From assembly GCF_003611465.1 (NCBI RefSeq), contig NZ_RAXV01000010.1:25019-89018 (forward strand): a stretch of DNA of 64,000 nucleotides, given 5' to 3'. The stretch's first letter is position 1; every line of letters begins with the position of its first letter. The notes beneath the pieces are model-generated. The model made no database searches. It saw only the letters and a program-made list of their open reading frames with translations, and was not told the DNA's origin. This DNA comes from Acinetobacter tianfuensis. Lineage in GTDB: Bacteria > Pseudomonadota > Gammaproteobacteria > Pseudomonadales > Moraxellaceae. This document shows positions 1-9,031 of the stretch, piece by piece. Made by a program: the position numbers and the translations under genes.

Positions 1-387
1 AACGTCTGAAACATCGACCCAGTCTGCCAAAATACATGAACCGTCATACGCTTTAGAACGTTCCCAAGGCTGACCCTTTTTCTTCAAATCATCCTGTAAA
101 TCGCGCAGTGTCAAATCCAGACCTAAAGTCACGGCGTCTACCGCCTGCAAGGCCTTTTGCGGATCCGTTTCCGCCTTGAGCGTCTGACCTATACGCAAGC
201 TCAGCTCGCATTCATAATGGCAGCTGCCCAGCGCCTGATTCCATTCAATACCCGCATCTAATGCAGACAGCGCACTTGGCGGCTTAATAAACAGAACAGG
301 ACGATCAGGAATAGCATTACCCAGTTCTTTTGCATGATCTGCATAACTGCGGCCGACACAAACAATTTTTGATGGACGTATCGTCAT
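1..387 (-). CDS. Fumarylacetoacetate hydrolase (FAH) family protein, 3' part missing
   Basis: The reverse strand reads open from an ATG at 387 to the window edge (129 codons, no stop), so the C-terminal part is outside. The N-terminus (MTIRPSKIVCVGRSYADHAK, then a P-V-L-F-I-K-P-P segment and an E-C-E-L-S motif) is typical of the FAH/YcgM family, metal-dependent enzymes that cleave or isomerise 2-keto-3-enoate or acylpyruvate-type compounds. The E-x-E in the E-C-E-L segment is the usual metal ligand region. The exact substrate cannot be told from this fragment. A purine-poor leader (AAGGGAAG) precedes the start and serves as Shine-Dalgarno. It is followed upstream by the YcxB-like gene in the same orientation. 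Confidence 0.85.
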   Translation of the reverse strand, partial: MTIRPSKIVCVGRSYADHAKELGNAIPDRPVLFIKPPSALSALDAGIEWNQALGSCHYECELSLRIGQTLKAETDPQKALQAVDAVTLGLDLTLRDLQDDLKKKGQPWERSKAYDGSCILADWVDVSDV

Positions 388-413
388 GATCTTCCCTTTT
401 ACTTAATCAATAT

Positions 414-914
414 TCACTTTTTCTTAAAGGTATTTTCAAAGATGCTTTGATCTGCAGGACTTGCAAATGCGCGCTTGGGAATAATCACCACTGTGCGGTT
501 TTTCATTTCCAGCATATAAGTCAGTTTGCCTGCGGCAAACACAGCAACATCTGCATAGTTGAAAACATTTTTACGTTCATTGGCAAAAAGCTCACCATGG
601 TCTTGGAACAAATCAATGCCTTGTTCACTTTTACCAAATTGATATTTGATAAACTGGCGTTTAAACATCATCGGCAAGAACCAATAGCGCATCACCAGCT
701 GCATCGCCAAGAAAAATACACCTAATGCAACATAGTAACGGCCAACGCCGCTAAAGCCCAATGAAATCCCCCAAATAATGATTCCGATACTGATCAGCGG
801 GGTAATAAAACGGGTAAATTGCTTTTTGCCAAAGGTTGCTAAAGCGAAGCCATCTTGTGACTCTTCTAAATTTAGGGTGTATCGCAGCGATAATGCGGGT
901 TTAATCTCTGACAT
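414..914 (-). CDS. YcxB-like membrane protein of unknown function
   Basis: About 166 residues from ATG at 914; an in-frame GTG at 926 would add four residues (M-H-V-K) and cannot be excluded. Two adjacent hydrophobic helices (roughly residues 38-58 and 62-82) are followed by a soluble C-terminal domain ending in lysines. The C-terminal layout (F-x-Y-x-D plus an I-I-P-K-R-A-F stretch) matches the YcxB-like domain, whose function is unknown. The gene lies 26 bases upstream of the FAH gene on the same strand and is probably co-transcribed with it. Confidence 0.7.
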   Translation of the reverse strand: MSEIKPALSLRYTLNLEESQDGFALATFGKKQFTRFITPLISIGIIIWGISLGFSGVGRYYVALGVFFLAMQLVMRYWFLPMMFKRQFIKYQFGKSEQGIDLFQDHGELFANERKNVFNYADVAVFAAGKLTYMLEMKNRTVVIIPKRAFASPADQSIFENTFKKK

Positions 915-1077
915 CTTCACATGCACTTCAAAATATAAATTGAGCTAGATATTACACCAGATATAGTCATTCATATGCTTTTTTGCCGTCATAAATACAC
1001 ACAGCTGCGCTATTCTTTTCATAAAAAATACGCTACAACTGCCAGCAAATAAGAAAATGCACACCACAGGAAGTTTG

Positions 1078-2382
1078 ATGCAGCCAATTAAAATAAAATC
1101 CGTTTTACTGCTGTCCTGCGTACTGCTGTCTTTGCCCGTTCAGGCCAAGCTGACTGCATGGACACCGCAGATCCCCAGCGCACTTGCCCACTTTCAGCAA
1201 GATCCGCATGCGCTGGCAGCTCTGACAGGCAACACCATTATAATTTATGCGCATCCTGCACAGCAGATCCAGCTTCCAACCTTCACAGCAGCAAAAAAAG
1301 TAAGCGGAAAATATTACAGCGCATCTGTCGTCCTGCCAGCATCCAGCAGTCAAGTCAGCCGTCTGCTGCTGAATTACTCCAACTATGCAGGACTATTTCC
1401 GACACTAAAACAGGCTAAAGTCATTGAGAAGCAAGGTAATATCAGCCAAGTGAAATACAATGTGCATGTGCCTGCTCCCATTCCAGTATTGAATTTCCGT
1501 GAAACGGTCATCATGCAGCATCAAGCAGAAGGCAACAGTATTTCAACCTTGATTTTAGATGCACCGATTCCCTATGGCGCTGGCAAACTGGAATGGTTTG
1601 AACTCAGTGCAAATCAAACCCTAGTGACCATTACCCAGTGGGGGGACTTAAATCAGCCCAAAGGCTTCTTATTCAGTAAAATTTTAAATGCCATCCCAGA
1701 TGCCAAACTCGGCATTCCAGCAGGTACAAACGCATTTTTACTGGAAGCGCTGCAGCGGCGCTTTAAACCCGCCGCAGCGCAGCAGCTCAGTGCAGGCGCT
1801 TTACCCCATTCAGGTCTAGATCCAGCAGAAGAACAAAAAATTGCTCAACTCAGTCAGCTTTCGCAAGAGCCGGTCAGTTTTGTCTTGCCTGCCAGCAATA
1901 TGCCCTATGCCCGCGGCATGGAAAAAATGCGTTTCAGCACCAGCTACCAATACTATGCACAAAGCCCTGCTCAGCTGCAGAAATGGTTAAGCCCGCCTGC
2001 TTTTCAGCGTTTATTTCCAAATCAGATTAAAAGTGTGCAAATCCGCAACCTAGATGCCAAACAAATGGATGCGCAATTTAATGTGTCCGTTGGACTCGGC
2101 GTTATTAATATCCCTTTTAATTTTAAAATGCGTTTTAATTTTAGCAGCGACTGGAAGAATAGTTTTGCAGCCAATGGCGGCGACCTGAAGTATGTGCGCG
2201 GCGCTATGGAACTGACACCCTGCAAACAAGGCGCACTGCTGAAAATGACCAGTGCGATGAAAATAGATGATCAAGCGCCATTTTTACTGCGCGCAATGCG
2301 CAGTGTGCCCTATCATGAAATGATTCCAGCCTTAGGCGGCAATACGGTATTCAGTTTGAAAGTAAAACAAAAAGCAAGCTAA
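1078..2382 (+). CDS. Exported SRPBCC/START-like protein with two related modules
   Basis: About 434 residues. I chose ATG 1078 because AGGAAG at 1068-1073 precedes it; an upstream in-frame ATG at 1057 lacks such a site. The N-terminus has a signal peptide with likely cleavage after V-Q-A near residue 23. The mature protein appears to hold two START-like (SRPBCC) modules. The first spans roughly 60-230, including the N-Y-S-N-Y-A-G-L-F-P-T-L pattern typical of lipid/polyketide-cyclase folds that begin with a ligand-pocket helix. The second spans roughly 275-430, with a P-P-A-F-Q-R-L-F-P counterpart. Members bind hydrophobic ligands, so a periplasmic lipid-binding role is plausible but unproven. 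A bidirectional terminator follows. Confidence 0.7.
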   Translation: MQPIKIKSVLLLSCVLLSLPVQAKLTAWTPQIPSALAHFQQDPHALAALTGNTIIIYAHPAQQIQLPTFTAAKKVSGKYYSASVVLPASSSQVSRLLLNYSNYAGLFPTLKQAKVIEKQGNISQVKYNVHVPAPIPVLNFRETVIMQHQAEGNSISTLILDAPIPYGAGKLEWFELSANQTLVTITQWGDLNQPKGFLFSKILNAIPDAKLGIPAGTNAFLLEALQRRFKPAAAQQLSAGALPHSGLDPAEEQKIAQLSQLSQEPVSFVLPASNMPYARGMEKMRFSTSYQYYAQSPAQLQKWLSPPAFQRLFPNQIKSVQIRNLDAKQMDAQFNVSVGLGVINIPFNFKMRFNFSSDWKNSFAANGGDLKYVRGAMELTPCKQGALLKMTSAMKIDDQAPFLLRAMRSVPYHEMIPALGGNTVFSLKVKQKAS

Positions 2383-2413
2383 GATTTAGACTTATTTTAG
2401 ATATTTCAAACGC

Positions 2414-2441
2414 AAAAAAACCGCATCAATGTGCGGTTTTT
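2414..2441. terminator. Bidirectional terminator between START-like gene and tRNA-Arg
   Basis: A hairpin ACCGCA/TGCGGT flanked by A7 on the left and T5 on the right. It can end the plus-strand START-like gene and, read from the other strand, the tRNA-Arg transcript. Confidence 0.8.
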
Positions 2442-2455
2442 AAGTCTGATCAAGT

Positions 2456-2532
2456 TGGTGCGCCCAGAGAGATTCGAACTCCCGACCCCTTAGTTCGTAG
2501 CCAAGTGCTCTATCCAGCTGAGCTATGGGCGC
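2456..2532 (-). tRNA. tRNA-Arg (anticodon ACG), copy 1
   Basis: A 77-base cloverleaf with encoded CCA. The acceptor is GCGCCCA/TGGGCGC, the anticodon loop CTACGAA carries ACG, and the T-loop GTTCGAATC is intact. ACG is read as ICG after A34 deamination, covering CGU, CGC and CGA. The copy is identical to the two at 3064 and 3190, but stands alone with its own promoter at 2551-2578. Confidence 0.97.
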
Positions 2533-3028
2533 GATGTCTTGATGGTTGGCATTATACGCAATTTTCAATTTTTGTTAAGAGCTTTTTCATATAAATTTAA
2601 CCAAGTGAGCAGTATTTACCCATAAGCGCCATTATCTTACTAAGAAACAACCCATTTTTATTTTTATCCATATTTTTGACACTTTTCACAAATCAAAATG
2701 CACTGCCAATAAGAGCTGCTGCCTATACCAGCATTCAAAACAGTGAGAGTTAATATTTAAAGGTGCAGATCGGCTCAAGAAAAAAACTAGAGGCCCTGTT
2801 TATTACCATCTGTTTTATTGCGCTCAGCAGCTGAAACTAAAACATCGGTTAGCTTGATCAAAAGCATCAGCACATGCCAAATGGAATAGCAAAATTAAAA
2901 ATAGATGGAATGAAATAAGACTAAAATAGTTTAAAACACTGCTGAGAACAGCATGAGCGTTTCAGCCGCAGCGGACTGAAAAGAGATACATGACCGCAAA
3001 GACCAAAGGCTGATAAAAATTCAGGCAC
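2533..3028. other. Gene-free stretch between tRNA-Arg copies 1 and 2
   Basis: About 500 bases with no convincing reading frame or ribosome-binding site on either strand. Apart from the tRNA promoter at 2551-2578, I see only AT-rich sequence and a weak inverted repeat around 2965-2987 (TTTCAG...CTGAAA). It could be a remnant left by rearrangement between the tRNA copies, but no integrase, att-like repeat or IS end is visible. Confidence 0.6.
2551..2578 (-). promoter_or_regulatory. Promoter of tRNA-Arg copy 1
   Basis: On the reverse strand a -35 TTAACA (2573-2578), a 16-base spacer and a perfect -10 TATAAT (2551-2556) end about 19 bases before the tRNA 5' end, a good sigma-70 arrangement. Confidence 0.75.
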
Positions 3029-3052
3029 AAAAAAACCGCAATTAAGCGGTTT
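3029..3052 (-). terminator. Terminator of the tRNA-Ser/Arg/Arg transcript
   Basis: On the reverse strand AAACCGC/GCGGTTT is followed by a run of T. It lies 12 bases beyond the 3' end of tRNA-Arg copy 2. Confidence 0.75.
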
Positions 3053-3063
3053 AATGTTCAAGT

Positions 3064-3140
3064 TGGTGCGCCCAGAGAGATTCGAACTCCCGACCCCTTA
3101 GTTCGTAGCCAAGTGCTCTATCCAGCTGAGCTATGGGCGC
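3064..3140 (-). tRNA. tRNA-Arg (anticodon ACG), copy 2
   Basis: A 77-base tRNA identical to copy 1, CCA encoded. It is the last gene of a three-tRNA transcript that starts with tRNA-Ser at 3370. Confidence 0.97.
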
Positions 3141-3189
3141 CTTACTTGTGTCGTCTTAACAGACTGCGTTATGTTCCAGTTTACTTACT

Positions 3190-3266
3190 TGGTGCGCCCA
3201 GAGAGATTCGAACTCCCGACCCCTTAGTTCGTAGCCAAGTGCTCTATCCAGCTGAGCTATGGGCGC
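3190..3266 (-). tRNA. tRNA-Arg (anticodon ACG), copy 3
   Basis: A 77-base tRNA identical to copies 1 and 2. A 49-base spacer separates it from copy 2 and 14 bases separate it from tRNA-Ser. Confidence 0.97.
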
Positions 3267-3280
3267 TTCATAAGTAAAGT

Positions 3281-3370
3281 TGGCGGTGAGAGAGGGATTC
3301 GAACCCTCGATACAGTTGCCCGTATGCATCCTTAGCAGGGATGTGGTTTCAGCCACTCACCCATCTCACC
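3281..3370 (-). tRNA. tRNA-Ser (anticodon GCT)
   Basis: A 90-base class II tRNA with a long variable arm (ATGCATACGGGCAACTGTAT region), acceptor GGTGAGA/TCTCACC, discriminator G and encoded CCA. Anticodon loop CTGCTAA gives GCU, which reads AGC and AGU. It is first in the transcript, preceded by a good promoter. Confidence 0.96.
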
Positions 3371-3383
3371 GTAACGTGCCGCC

Positions 3384-3412
3384 ATAATACAAACTTAACC
3401 CCTAGGCTGCAA
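3384..3412 (-). promoter_or_regulatory. Promoter of the tRNA-Ser/Arg/Arg transcript
   Basis: Reverse-strand -35 TTGCAG (3407-3412), 17-base spacer and -10 TATTAT (3384-3389), ending 13 bases before the tRNA-Ser 5' end. Confidence 0.75.
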
Positions 3413-3637
3413 GCGGTGCTTCCTATTTTTTTTCATATTTTCGTTCAATCAGATATTTTTTATACAATTTCCCAAATTTCCTGCATCAATCGCTGTAAAA
3501 ATAAAAACTTTGCGCCCATTAAAACGGCAAACGCCATAAAATGAATGCCAAACACACAATATTGCAATCATTTACGTGCAGTCTTCTGCCGCATGACTTA
3601 TGCTAAACCTATCTTCTGACATGAAGCCAAAGACATT

Positions 3638-6079
3638 ATGAAAAATTGGGTCGACCCTGAAGCAAAAGCTGAAGCCGAACGTTACGAAAATCCGATTCCG
3701 AGCCGCACGCTCATTTTAGAAATTATTGAACAGCGCGGTTCACTGTCGCATGCTGACTTGGTCGAGCATTTTGAAATTGCCGATCAGAAAAGTATTGATG
3801 CGCTAAGCCACCGCCTGATTGCAATGGTGCGTGACGGCCAGCTCATGAAAGACGGATTTAAGTTCCAAATTGCAGCCGAACAGCCGACCCACGATGCTAC
3901 GGTCTATATCAACGCTAAAGGCATGGGTACAGCGCATATCGACGGCGCAGATGATCTGATGCTGCCAGAGCGTGAGCTGCGCCAAGTATTTAATGGCGAC
4001 CGCATTAAAGTCCGCCAAACCTCTGTAGACCGCAAAGGCAAAGCATGGGGCTTTATTACCGAAGTGGTTGAGCACCGTGTCAAACAAATTATTGGCAAAG
4101 TCTGTTCTTATGAAGGCGAATACTTTATTCAGCCATCCAATCCCAATGCGCATCAGCCGATTACCTTAGAAAAAGAGCTGATTGAACATGCCAAAGTAAA
4201 ATTAGGCGACTTTGTCCGTGTTGCTATTGATGACTATCCAAATAAAGACGATCTTGCAACGGGCCACATTGTGCAGTCGATGGCTGACAAAGCCGATACT
4301 GAAATTATTATTCCGCAAACCATTTTAGAGTTTGGCCTGCCTTACGAGTTTCCTGAAGAAGTAATCAAGGAAGCCGAAAGCTTTAAAGAACCGACCGCTA
4401 AAGACTGTGAAGGCCGTGTCGATTTACGCGACTTGCCGCTGGTTACTATTGACGGTGAAGATGCCCGCGATTTTGACGATGCGGTCTATGCCGAAAAACG
4501 TCCTGGCGGCGGTTACCGTGTTGTCGTTGCTATTGCCGATGTCAGCCACTATGTACGTACTGGCAAGCCTTTGGATGATGAAGCGCAAGAGCGCGGCACA
4601 TCCGTTTATTTCCCGCATTTTGTATTGCCAATGCTGCCTGAAGCGCTGTCAAACGGCCTGTGCTCTTTAAACCCGAATGTAGACCGCCTCTGCATGGTCT
4701 GTGACTTGAAACTGTCTCGTGCAGGCCGTGTAACAGGTTATGAATTCTACCCTTCCGTCATGCATTCTCAAGCGCGCTTGACCTATGACCAAGTGGCTCA
4801 GTATTTCGAAGGCGACAGTACTGCGGTTCCTGAAAACCGTGATGTGCGCAAATCGCTGAATACATTGTTCCAGCTGTACCATGTGCTGAAAGGCCTTCGT
4901 ACAGAACGCCATGCAATGGAATTCGAAACTGTTGAAACGTATATGACCTTCGATGAGCTTGGCGGCATTAAAGAAATTCTGCCGCGCACACGTAACGATG
5001 CGCATAAGCTGATTGAAGAATGCATGCTGCTGGCTAACGTCGCTGCTGCAGAATATGCGCTGAAAAATGAAGTGCCGATGCTGTACCGTGTACATGAGCC
5101 GCCAGAATTTTCACGCATTCAAAAAGTACGTGATTTTGTAAAGCTTCTTGGTTTGAAATTCCCTGAACAGCCAACTCAGGCAGACTATCAAGCGGTGATT
5201 GAAGCAACCAAAGACCGTATTGATGCGCCAAGCATTCATGCTGTGCTGCTCCGCTCAATGATGCAGGCTTATTACGGCGCAAACAATGCAGGCCATTATG
5301 GTTTGGCCTATGAAGCATATACACACTTCACCTCTCCAATCCGCCGTTACCCTGACTTGCTGCTGCACCGCGCAATCAAAGCCAGCTTAACCCATAAAAA
5401 ATATCCGCTGTCCGGCGCTTCTTTAGATGACGCAGGCCAGCATTATTCTGCAACTGAACGCCGTGCAGATGAAGCATCACGCTCTGTAACCACATGGCTG
5501 AAATGCCACTATATGCAGCAGCATTTAGGTGAAGAATTTGTCGGCAGCATTTCTGCAGTCGCTGAGTTTGGCTTATTCGTCACACTGAAAGACTTATACG
5601 TAGACGGGATGATTCATGTCAGCCAACTCGGCGATGACTTCTTTGTCTTTGATCAGGCAAGCCAAAGCCTTGTTGGTCAAAACCGCGGACAAACCTTCAG
5701 TCTAGGTGATGAAGTTAAAATCAAAGTCGCAGGCGTGAACCTAGAAGAACGTAAAATTGACTTTGAACTGCTGCAGCAGCTGAGCCATGGCGGCCGCCCA
5801 ATCCGCAGCAAAGCGCCGCGCACTGCTAAACCAGCCCGTGAAACAACTGAAGAAGTCTTCACCGACCGAGCGAATGCAAAATCGAATACTGAGCGCACCT
5901 CTAATACTGATGGAGAACGTCCCATTCGAAAGAAAAAGTCAAAAAACCAGCCCAGCTCTTACGGCAAAAAGCCTGTTAAAAAATCTGCAGCAAAATCTGA
6001 AGCAAAGGCTAAAGATAAAGTGAAGAAAAAGACCAAGCTGAAAAAGAAAAAGTCGAATGCGAAAGCCAAGACTGAATAA
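3638..6079 (+). CDS. rnr: Ribonuclease R
   Basis: 813 residues. RNase R is a processive 3'-to-5' exoribonuclease that degrades structured RNA, rRNA fragments and mRNA. Domains in order are an N-terminal winged-helix-like segment (about 20-85), cold-shock-type OB folds (about 85-240), the RNB catalytic domain (about 265-590), an S1 domain (about 630-715) and a lysine-rich tail (about 725-813). The catalytic acidic cluster D-G-E-D-A-R-D-F-D-D-A lies near residues 272-282. The basic tail, rich in K-K and K-A-K, is typical of RNase R and helps with structured RNA and ribosome association. Transcription is separate from the opposing tRNA cluster, and a strong terminator follows. Confidence 0.97.
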   Translation: MKNWVDPEAKAEAERYENPIPSRTLILEIIEQRGSLSHADLVEHFEIADQKSIDALSHRLIAMVRDGQLMKDGFKFQIAAEQPTHDATVYINAKGMGTAHIDGADDLMLPERELRQVFNGDRIKVRQTSVDRKGKAWGFITEVVEHRVKQIIGKVCSYEGEYFIQPSNPNAHQPITLEKELIEHAKVKLGDFVRVAIDDYPNKDDLATGHIVQSMADKADTEIIIPQTILEFGLPYEFPEEVIKEAESFKEPTAKDCEGRVDLRDLPLVTIDGEDARDFDDAVYAEKRPGGGYRVVVAIADVSHYVRTGKPLDDEAQERGTSVYFPHFVLPMLPEALSNGLCSLNPNVDRLCMVCDLKLSRAGRVTGYEFYPSVMHSQARLTYDQVAQYFEGDSTAVPENRDVRKSLNTLFQLYHVLKGLRTERHAMEFETVETYMTFDELGGIKEILPRTRNDAHKLIEECMLLANVAAAEYALKNEVPMLYRVHEPPEFSRIQKVRDFVKLLGLKFPEQPTQADYQAVIEATKDRIDAPSIHAVLLRSMMQAYYGANNAGHYGLAYEAYTHFTSPIRRYPDLLLHRAIKASLTHKKYPLSGASLDDAGQHYSATERRADEASRSVTTWLKCHYMQQHLGEEFVGSISAVAEFGLFVTLKDLYVDGMIHVSQLGDDFFVFDQASQSLVGQNRGQTFSLGDEVKIKVAGVNLEERKIDFELLQQLSHGGRPIRSKAPRTAKPARETTEEVFTDRANAKSNTERTSNTDGERPIRKKKSKNQPSSYGKKPVKKSAAKSEAKAKDKVKKKTKLKKKKSNAKAKTE

Positions 6080-6090
6080 TTTTTCAGATT

Positions 6091-6118
6091 AAAAAAGAGC
6101 GCTCCGGCGCTCTTTTTT
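6091..6118 (+). terminator. Terminator of rnr
   Basis: AAGAGCGC/GCGCTCTT stem with a TCCG loop, followed by T6 and preceded by A6. It lies 12 bases after the rnr stop. Confidence 0.9.
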
Positions 6119-6193
6119 ATTGACTCATACGTACAGAACACTTGACTAATTATCTGAAATCGTTATCTTTTGCACCTTTACTAGGGGTAATAT

Positions 6194-6571
6194 ATGAAAA
6201 AAATGTCTATTTCACTGCTTGTTGCATCTATGCTTTTCAGTACTGGCTGTGCAACGATGTTCAATGGTTCAAGCCAAACCATAAACATCCGCAGTAATGA
6301 CAATGACGCCAAACTGTATGTCAATGACGAATATATGGGCAAAAATAACGCTGTTTACACATTTAAAAAGAAGGAAAATTATGTTCTAAAAGCTGAAAAA
6401 GCTGGCTGTAAAACCACAACCGTTATTCCTAAAAAATCCTTTGACCCGACAACATTGTTAGGCGTTCTCTTAGATTGGGGCATCATTTCCGTATTAGTCA
6501 TTGATGGCGCAGCAACTGGCGCATGGCAAAAATTCCCGCAAACCAGTTATGTGATTGATCCTGACTGTTAA
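6194..6571 (+). CDS. Small putative lipoprotein, PEGA-like
   Basis: 125 residues. A lipoprotein-type signal ends at F-S-T-G-C19, an acceptable lipobox, so the mature protein should be lipid-anchored. The region around residues 30-75 (I-N-I-R-S, A-K-L-Y-V-N-D-E-Y-M-G-K, Y-x-L-K-A-E-K-A-G) resembles a PEGA-type beta-sandwich repeat, found in surface proteins and often followed by a hydrophobic segment, here at about 84-105. The C-terminus ends in a lone cysteine. AGGGGT upstream supports the ATG at 6194. The gene is monocistronic with its own terminator and its function is unknown. Confidence 0.75.
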   Translation: MKKMSISLLVASMLFSTGCATMFNGSSQTINIRSNDNDAKLYVNDEYMGKNNAVYTFKKKENYVLKAEKAGCKTTTVIPKKSFDPTTLLGVLLDWGIISVLVIDGAATGAWQKFPQTSYVIDPDC

Positions 6572-6579
6572 GCAAAACA

Positions 6580-6606
6580 GCCTGCAGTTCAAAATTGCAG
6601 GCTTTT
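6580..6606 (+). terminator. Terminator of the small lipoprotein gene
   Basis: GCCTGCA/TGCAGGC stem followed by TTTT, nine bases after the stop codon. Confidence 0.8.
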
Positions 6607-6719
6607 AATCTCTATGCGCTAAAGCCCTCAATCAATAATAAATAGCGCCAAGTCTTGATTTATTCTGCTCAAACCCCTAAATCTACAGATAACATAGGAA
6701 ATTTATACGGCATTCAATA

Positions 6720-8750
6720 ATGACATTAAACAAGGCAACTTTACCCGTTCCGCAATTTGATCAAATCACTTTAGATCAGCTAAAAACACAAATTCAGCAA
6801 GCGATTCAGCAAGGCCAAAATTTTTTAAATACATTAAGCGCAGTACCTGACAGCATTCAAGCACAGCTGCAGACGCTCGAACAAATCGACATACTTGAAA
6901 ACAATATGAGTGAAGCATGGGGTGTGCTGTCACACCTGAATGCCGTTATGAACAATACTGAAACCCGTGAGGTTTATCAGGCATTGCTGCCGTCTTTAAG
7001 CGAATACTACACAGCGCTGGGCCAGCACACTGCTCTCTATCAAACCTATCAGCATGTACACGACAGCTCATTATTTGAAACTTTGCCAGCAGCGCAGCAA
7101 AGCGCAATTAAACTTTCACTGCGTGACTTCAAACTGTCAGGCGTTGCTTTAGAAGGTGAAGCAAAAAAACGCTATGCAGAAATTTCAGCGCGCCTGTCGC
7201 AGCTTTCCTCTGATTTTTCCAACCATGTGCTGGATGCGACACAAGCTTTTGTCTTACCTTTAAATGACGATCAACTCAAAGGCCTGCCAGAAAGCAGTAT
7301 AGAATTACTCAAACAATACGGTCAGCAGCGTGAATTGCAGCAGCCGGCAGCGACTCTCGATATTCCGTCTTATTTAGCGATTATGACCTATGCTGCAGAC
7401 CGTGAACTGCGTGAGCAAATTTACAAGGCTTATACCACCCGCGCCTCAGAGCAAAGCAATACACCTGAGTTTGACAATACTCCAGTAATGGAAGAAATTC
7501 TCAGCTTGCGTCAAGAAATGGCACAGCTGCTGGGTTTTGGCAATTATGCAGAATTGTCTCTAGCCAGCAAAATGGCGCCTGATGTAGATACCGTACGTCA
7601 ATTTCTGGCAGACTTAGCAGAACATGCCCGCACGCCTGCAGAAAAAGAAATTGCAGAACTAAAAGACATTGCTGCTCAAGACGGTATCAAGGAATTACAG
7701 CCTTGGGATACTGCCTACTATTCTGAAAAGCAAAAAATGCAGCAGTTCAACCTGTCACAAGAAGCATTAAAGCCTTATTTCCCTGCACCTAAAATTCTGC
7801 AAGGCCTCTTCAGCATTGTAAACCGCCTGTATGGCATTCAAGTTGTAGAACGTGAAGCGCCAGTCTGGCACACCGATGCGCGTTATTTTGAACTGGAAGA
7901 TCAAGGCACTGTGGTTGGCGGCTTCTATTTTGATTTATATGCTCGTTCAGGCAAACGCGGCGGCGCATGGATGAGCGGTTTCCGTTCACGCATGCAAACC
8001 GTGGATGGCCTGCAAAAACCGATCTGTTATATGGTTTGCAACTTTACTCCGCCTGTAGGTGATCAGCCTGCATTGCTCACACATGATGAAGTGACCACAC
8101 TGTTCCATGAGTTTGGCCATGGCCTGCACCACATGCTGACAGAGGTCGATAATATCTCTGTGGCAGGCACACATGGTGTTGCATGGGATGCCGTTGAACT
8201 GCCTAGCCAGTTTATGGAGTTCTGGACTTGGGATACAGACAGCTTAGATCTATTGAGTGCGCATATTGAAACACAGCGGCCCTTGCCTGCCGACTTGCTT
8301 CAGGCCTTGCTGAATGCGCGTTTTTTCCAATCCGGCATGCAGACTCTGCGCCAAATTGAATTTGCTTTATTTGACTTAAATATTCACAGCCAAAATCCAG
8401 CATTGAATGCAGCTCAAATTCAGGCTGAACTGGATCAAATCCGAAAGCAATATTCGGTTGCGCCAACAGCTGCCTATAACCGCTTCCAGCATGGTTTTAG
8501 CCATATTTTCGCAGGCGGCTACGCAGCTGGCTATTATTCATACAAATGGGCTGAGGTTTTAGCCAGTGATGCCTTTGACCGTTTCGAGCAAGAAGGCATT
8601 TTTAACACTCAAACTGGCAAAGATTTCCGACAAGCGATTTTAGCCGTCGGCGGAAAAGATGCTGCACTCGACGCTTTTGTAAAATTCCGTGGACGCGAAC
8701 CGAAAATTGATGCACTGCTGCGTCATCAAGGTTGGACGAAAGCGTCATAA
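6720..8750 (+). CDS. prlC: Oligopeptidase A (M3 zinc metallopeptidase)
   Basis: 676 residues, the usual length. This cytosolic M3 peptidase trims signal-peptide fragments and other oligopeptides. The zinc site H-E-F-G-H is at residues 463-467, with the downstream glutamate expected in the V-E-L-P-S segment about 28 residues later. The C-terminal F-S-H-I-F-A-G-G-Y-A-A-G-Y-Y-S-Y pattern is the family substrate-binding signature. The start at 6720 has only a distant AGGAA, so the true start is less secure than the body. It overlaps no neighbour, and yheV follows after 47 bases. Confidence 0.95.
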   Translation: MTLNKATLPVPQFDQITLDQLKTQIQQAIQQGQNFLNTLSAVPDSIQAQLQTLEQIDILENNMSEAWGVLSHLNAVMNNTETREVYQALLPSLSEYYTALGQHTALYQTYQHVHDSSLFETLPAAQQSAIKLSLRDFKLSGVALEGEAKKRYAEISARLSQLSSDFSNHVLDATQAFVLPLNDDQLKGLPESSIELLKQYGQQRELQQPAATLDIPSYLAIMTYAADRELREQIYKAYTTRASEQSNTPEFDNTPVMEEILSLRQEMAQLLGFGNYAELSLASKMAPDVDTVRQFLADLAEHARTPAEKEIAELKDIAAQDGIKELQPWDTAYYSEKQKMQQFNLSQEALKPYFPAPKILQGLFSIVNRLYGIQVVEREAPVWHTDARYFELEDQGTVVGGFYFDLYARSGKRGGAWMSGFRSRMQTVDGLQKPICYMVCNFTPPVGDQPALLTHDEVTTLFHEFGHGLHHMLTEVDNISVAGTHGVAWDAVELPSQFMEFWTWDTDSLDLLSAHIETQRPLPADLLQALLNARFFQSGMQTLRQIEFALFDLNIHSQNPALNAAQIQAELDQIRKQYSVAPTAAYNRFQHGFSHIFAGGYAAGYYSYKWAEVLASDAFDRFEQEGIFNTQTGKDFRQAILAVGGKDAALDAFVKFRGREPKIDALLRHQGWTKAS

Positions 8751-8797
8751 AACGCTTACACTATGGGCCTTTCAATCATTTAAAAAAGGTAAGTGTG

Positions 8798-9022
8798 ATG
8801 ACCATTAAACGCCGATTCATTGCTGGCGCAAAATGTCCAAAATGTCAGGCTTTAGATCGTGTTGTCATGCTGACCTCTGGTGAAGATGATTGGATTGAAT
8901 GTATCGACTGCGGTTATAGTGAAAACCGCCCAACACATATTGAAGAGCCGGAAACTCCGGCTGTTCCAGATGAAATTGGTGTGATTCAGTTCAAGCCTCG
9001 CCAGCCAAAATCACAAGATTAG
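8798..9022 (+). CDS. yheV: YheV family zinc-ribbon protein
   Basis: 74 residues from ATG 8798, where AAAGGTAAG upstream acts as ribosome-binding site; the longer frame from 8732 would overlap prlC and has no such site. Two C-x2-C knuckles (Cys13/Cys16 and Cys35/Cys38) form a zinc ribbon typical of the small YheV/DUF2387 family of unknown function. The tail (E-E-P-E-T-P-A-V-P) is acidic and proline-rich. It sits directly after prlC and 9 bases before the next gene, so the three are likely one transcript. Confidence 0.88.
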   Translation: MTIKRRFIAGAKCPKCQALDRVVMLTSGEDDWIECIDCGYSENRPTHIEEPETPAVPDEIGVIQFKPRQPKSQD

Positions 9023-9031
9023 GTCCTAGGT

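Noticed and set aside
3156..3356. Minus-strand frame over tRNA genes
   Set aside because: It runs through tRNA-Arg and tRNA-Ser, which are unambiguous cloverleaf genes.
3341..3544. Plus-strand frame upstream of rnr
   Set aside because: It begins within tRNA-Ser and has no ribosome-binding site; the region is the rnr promoter area.
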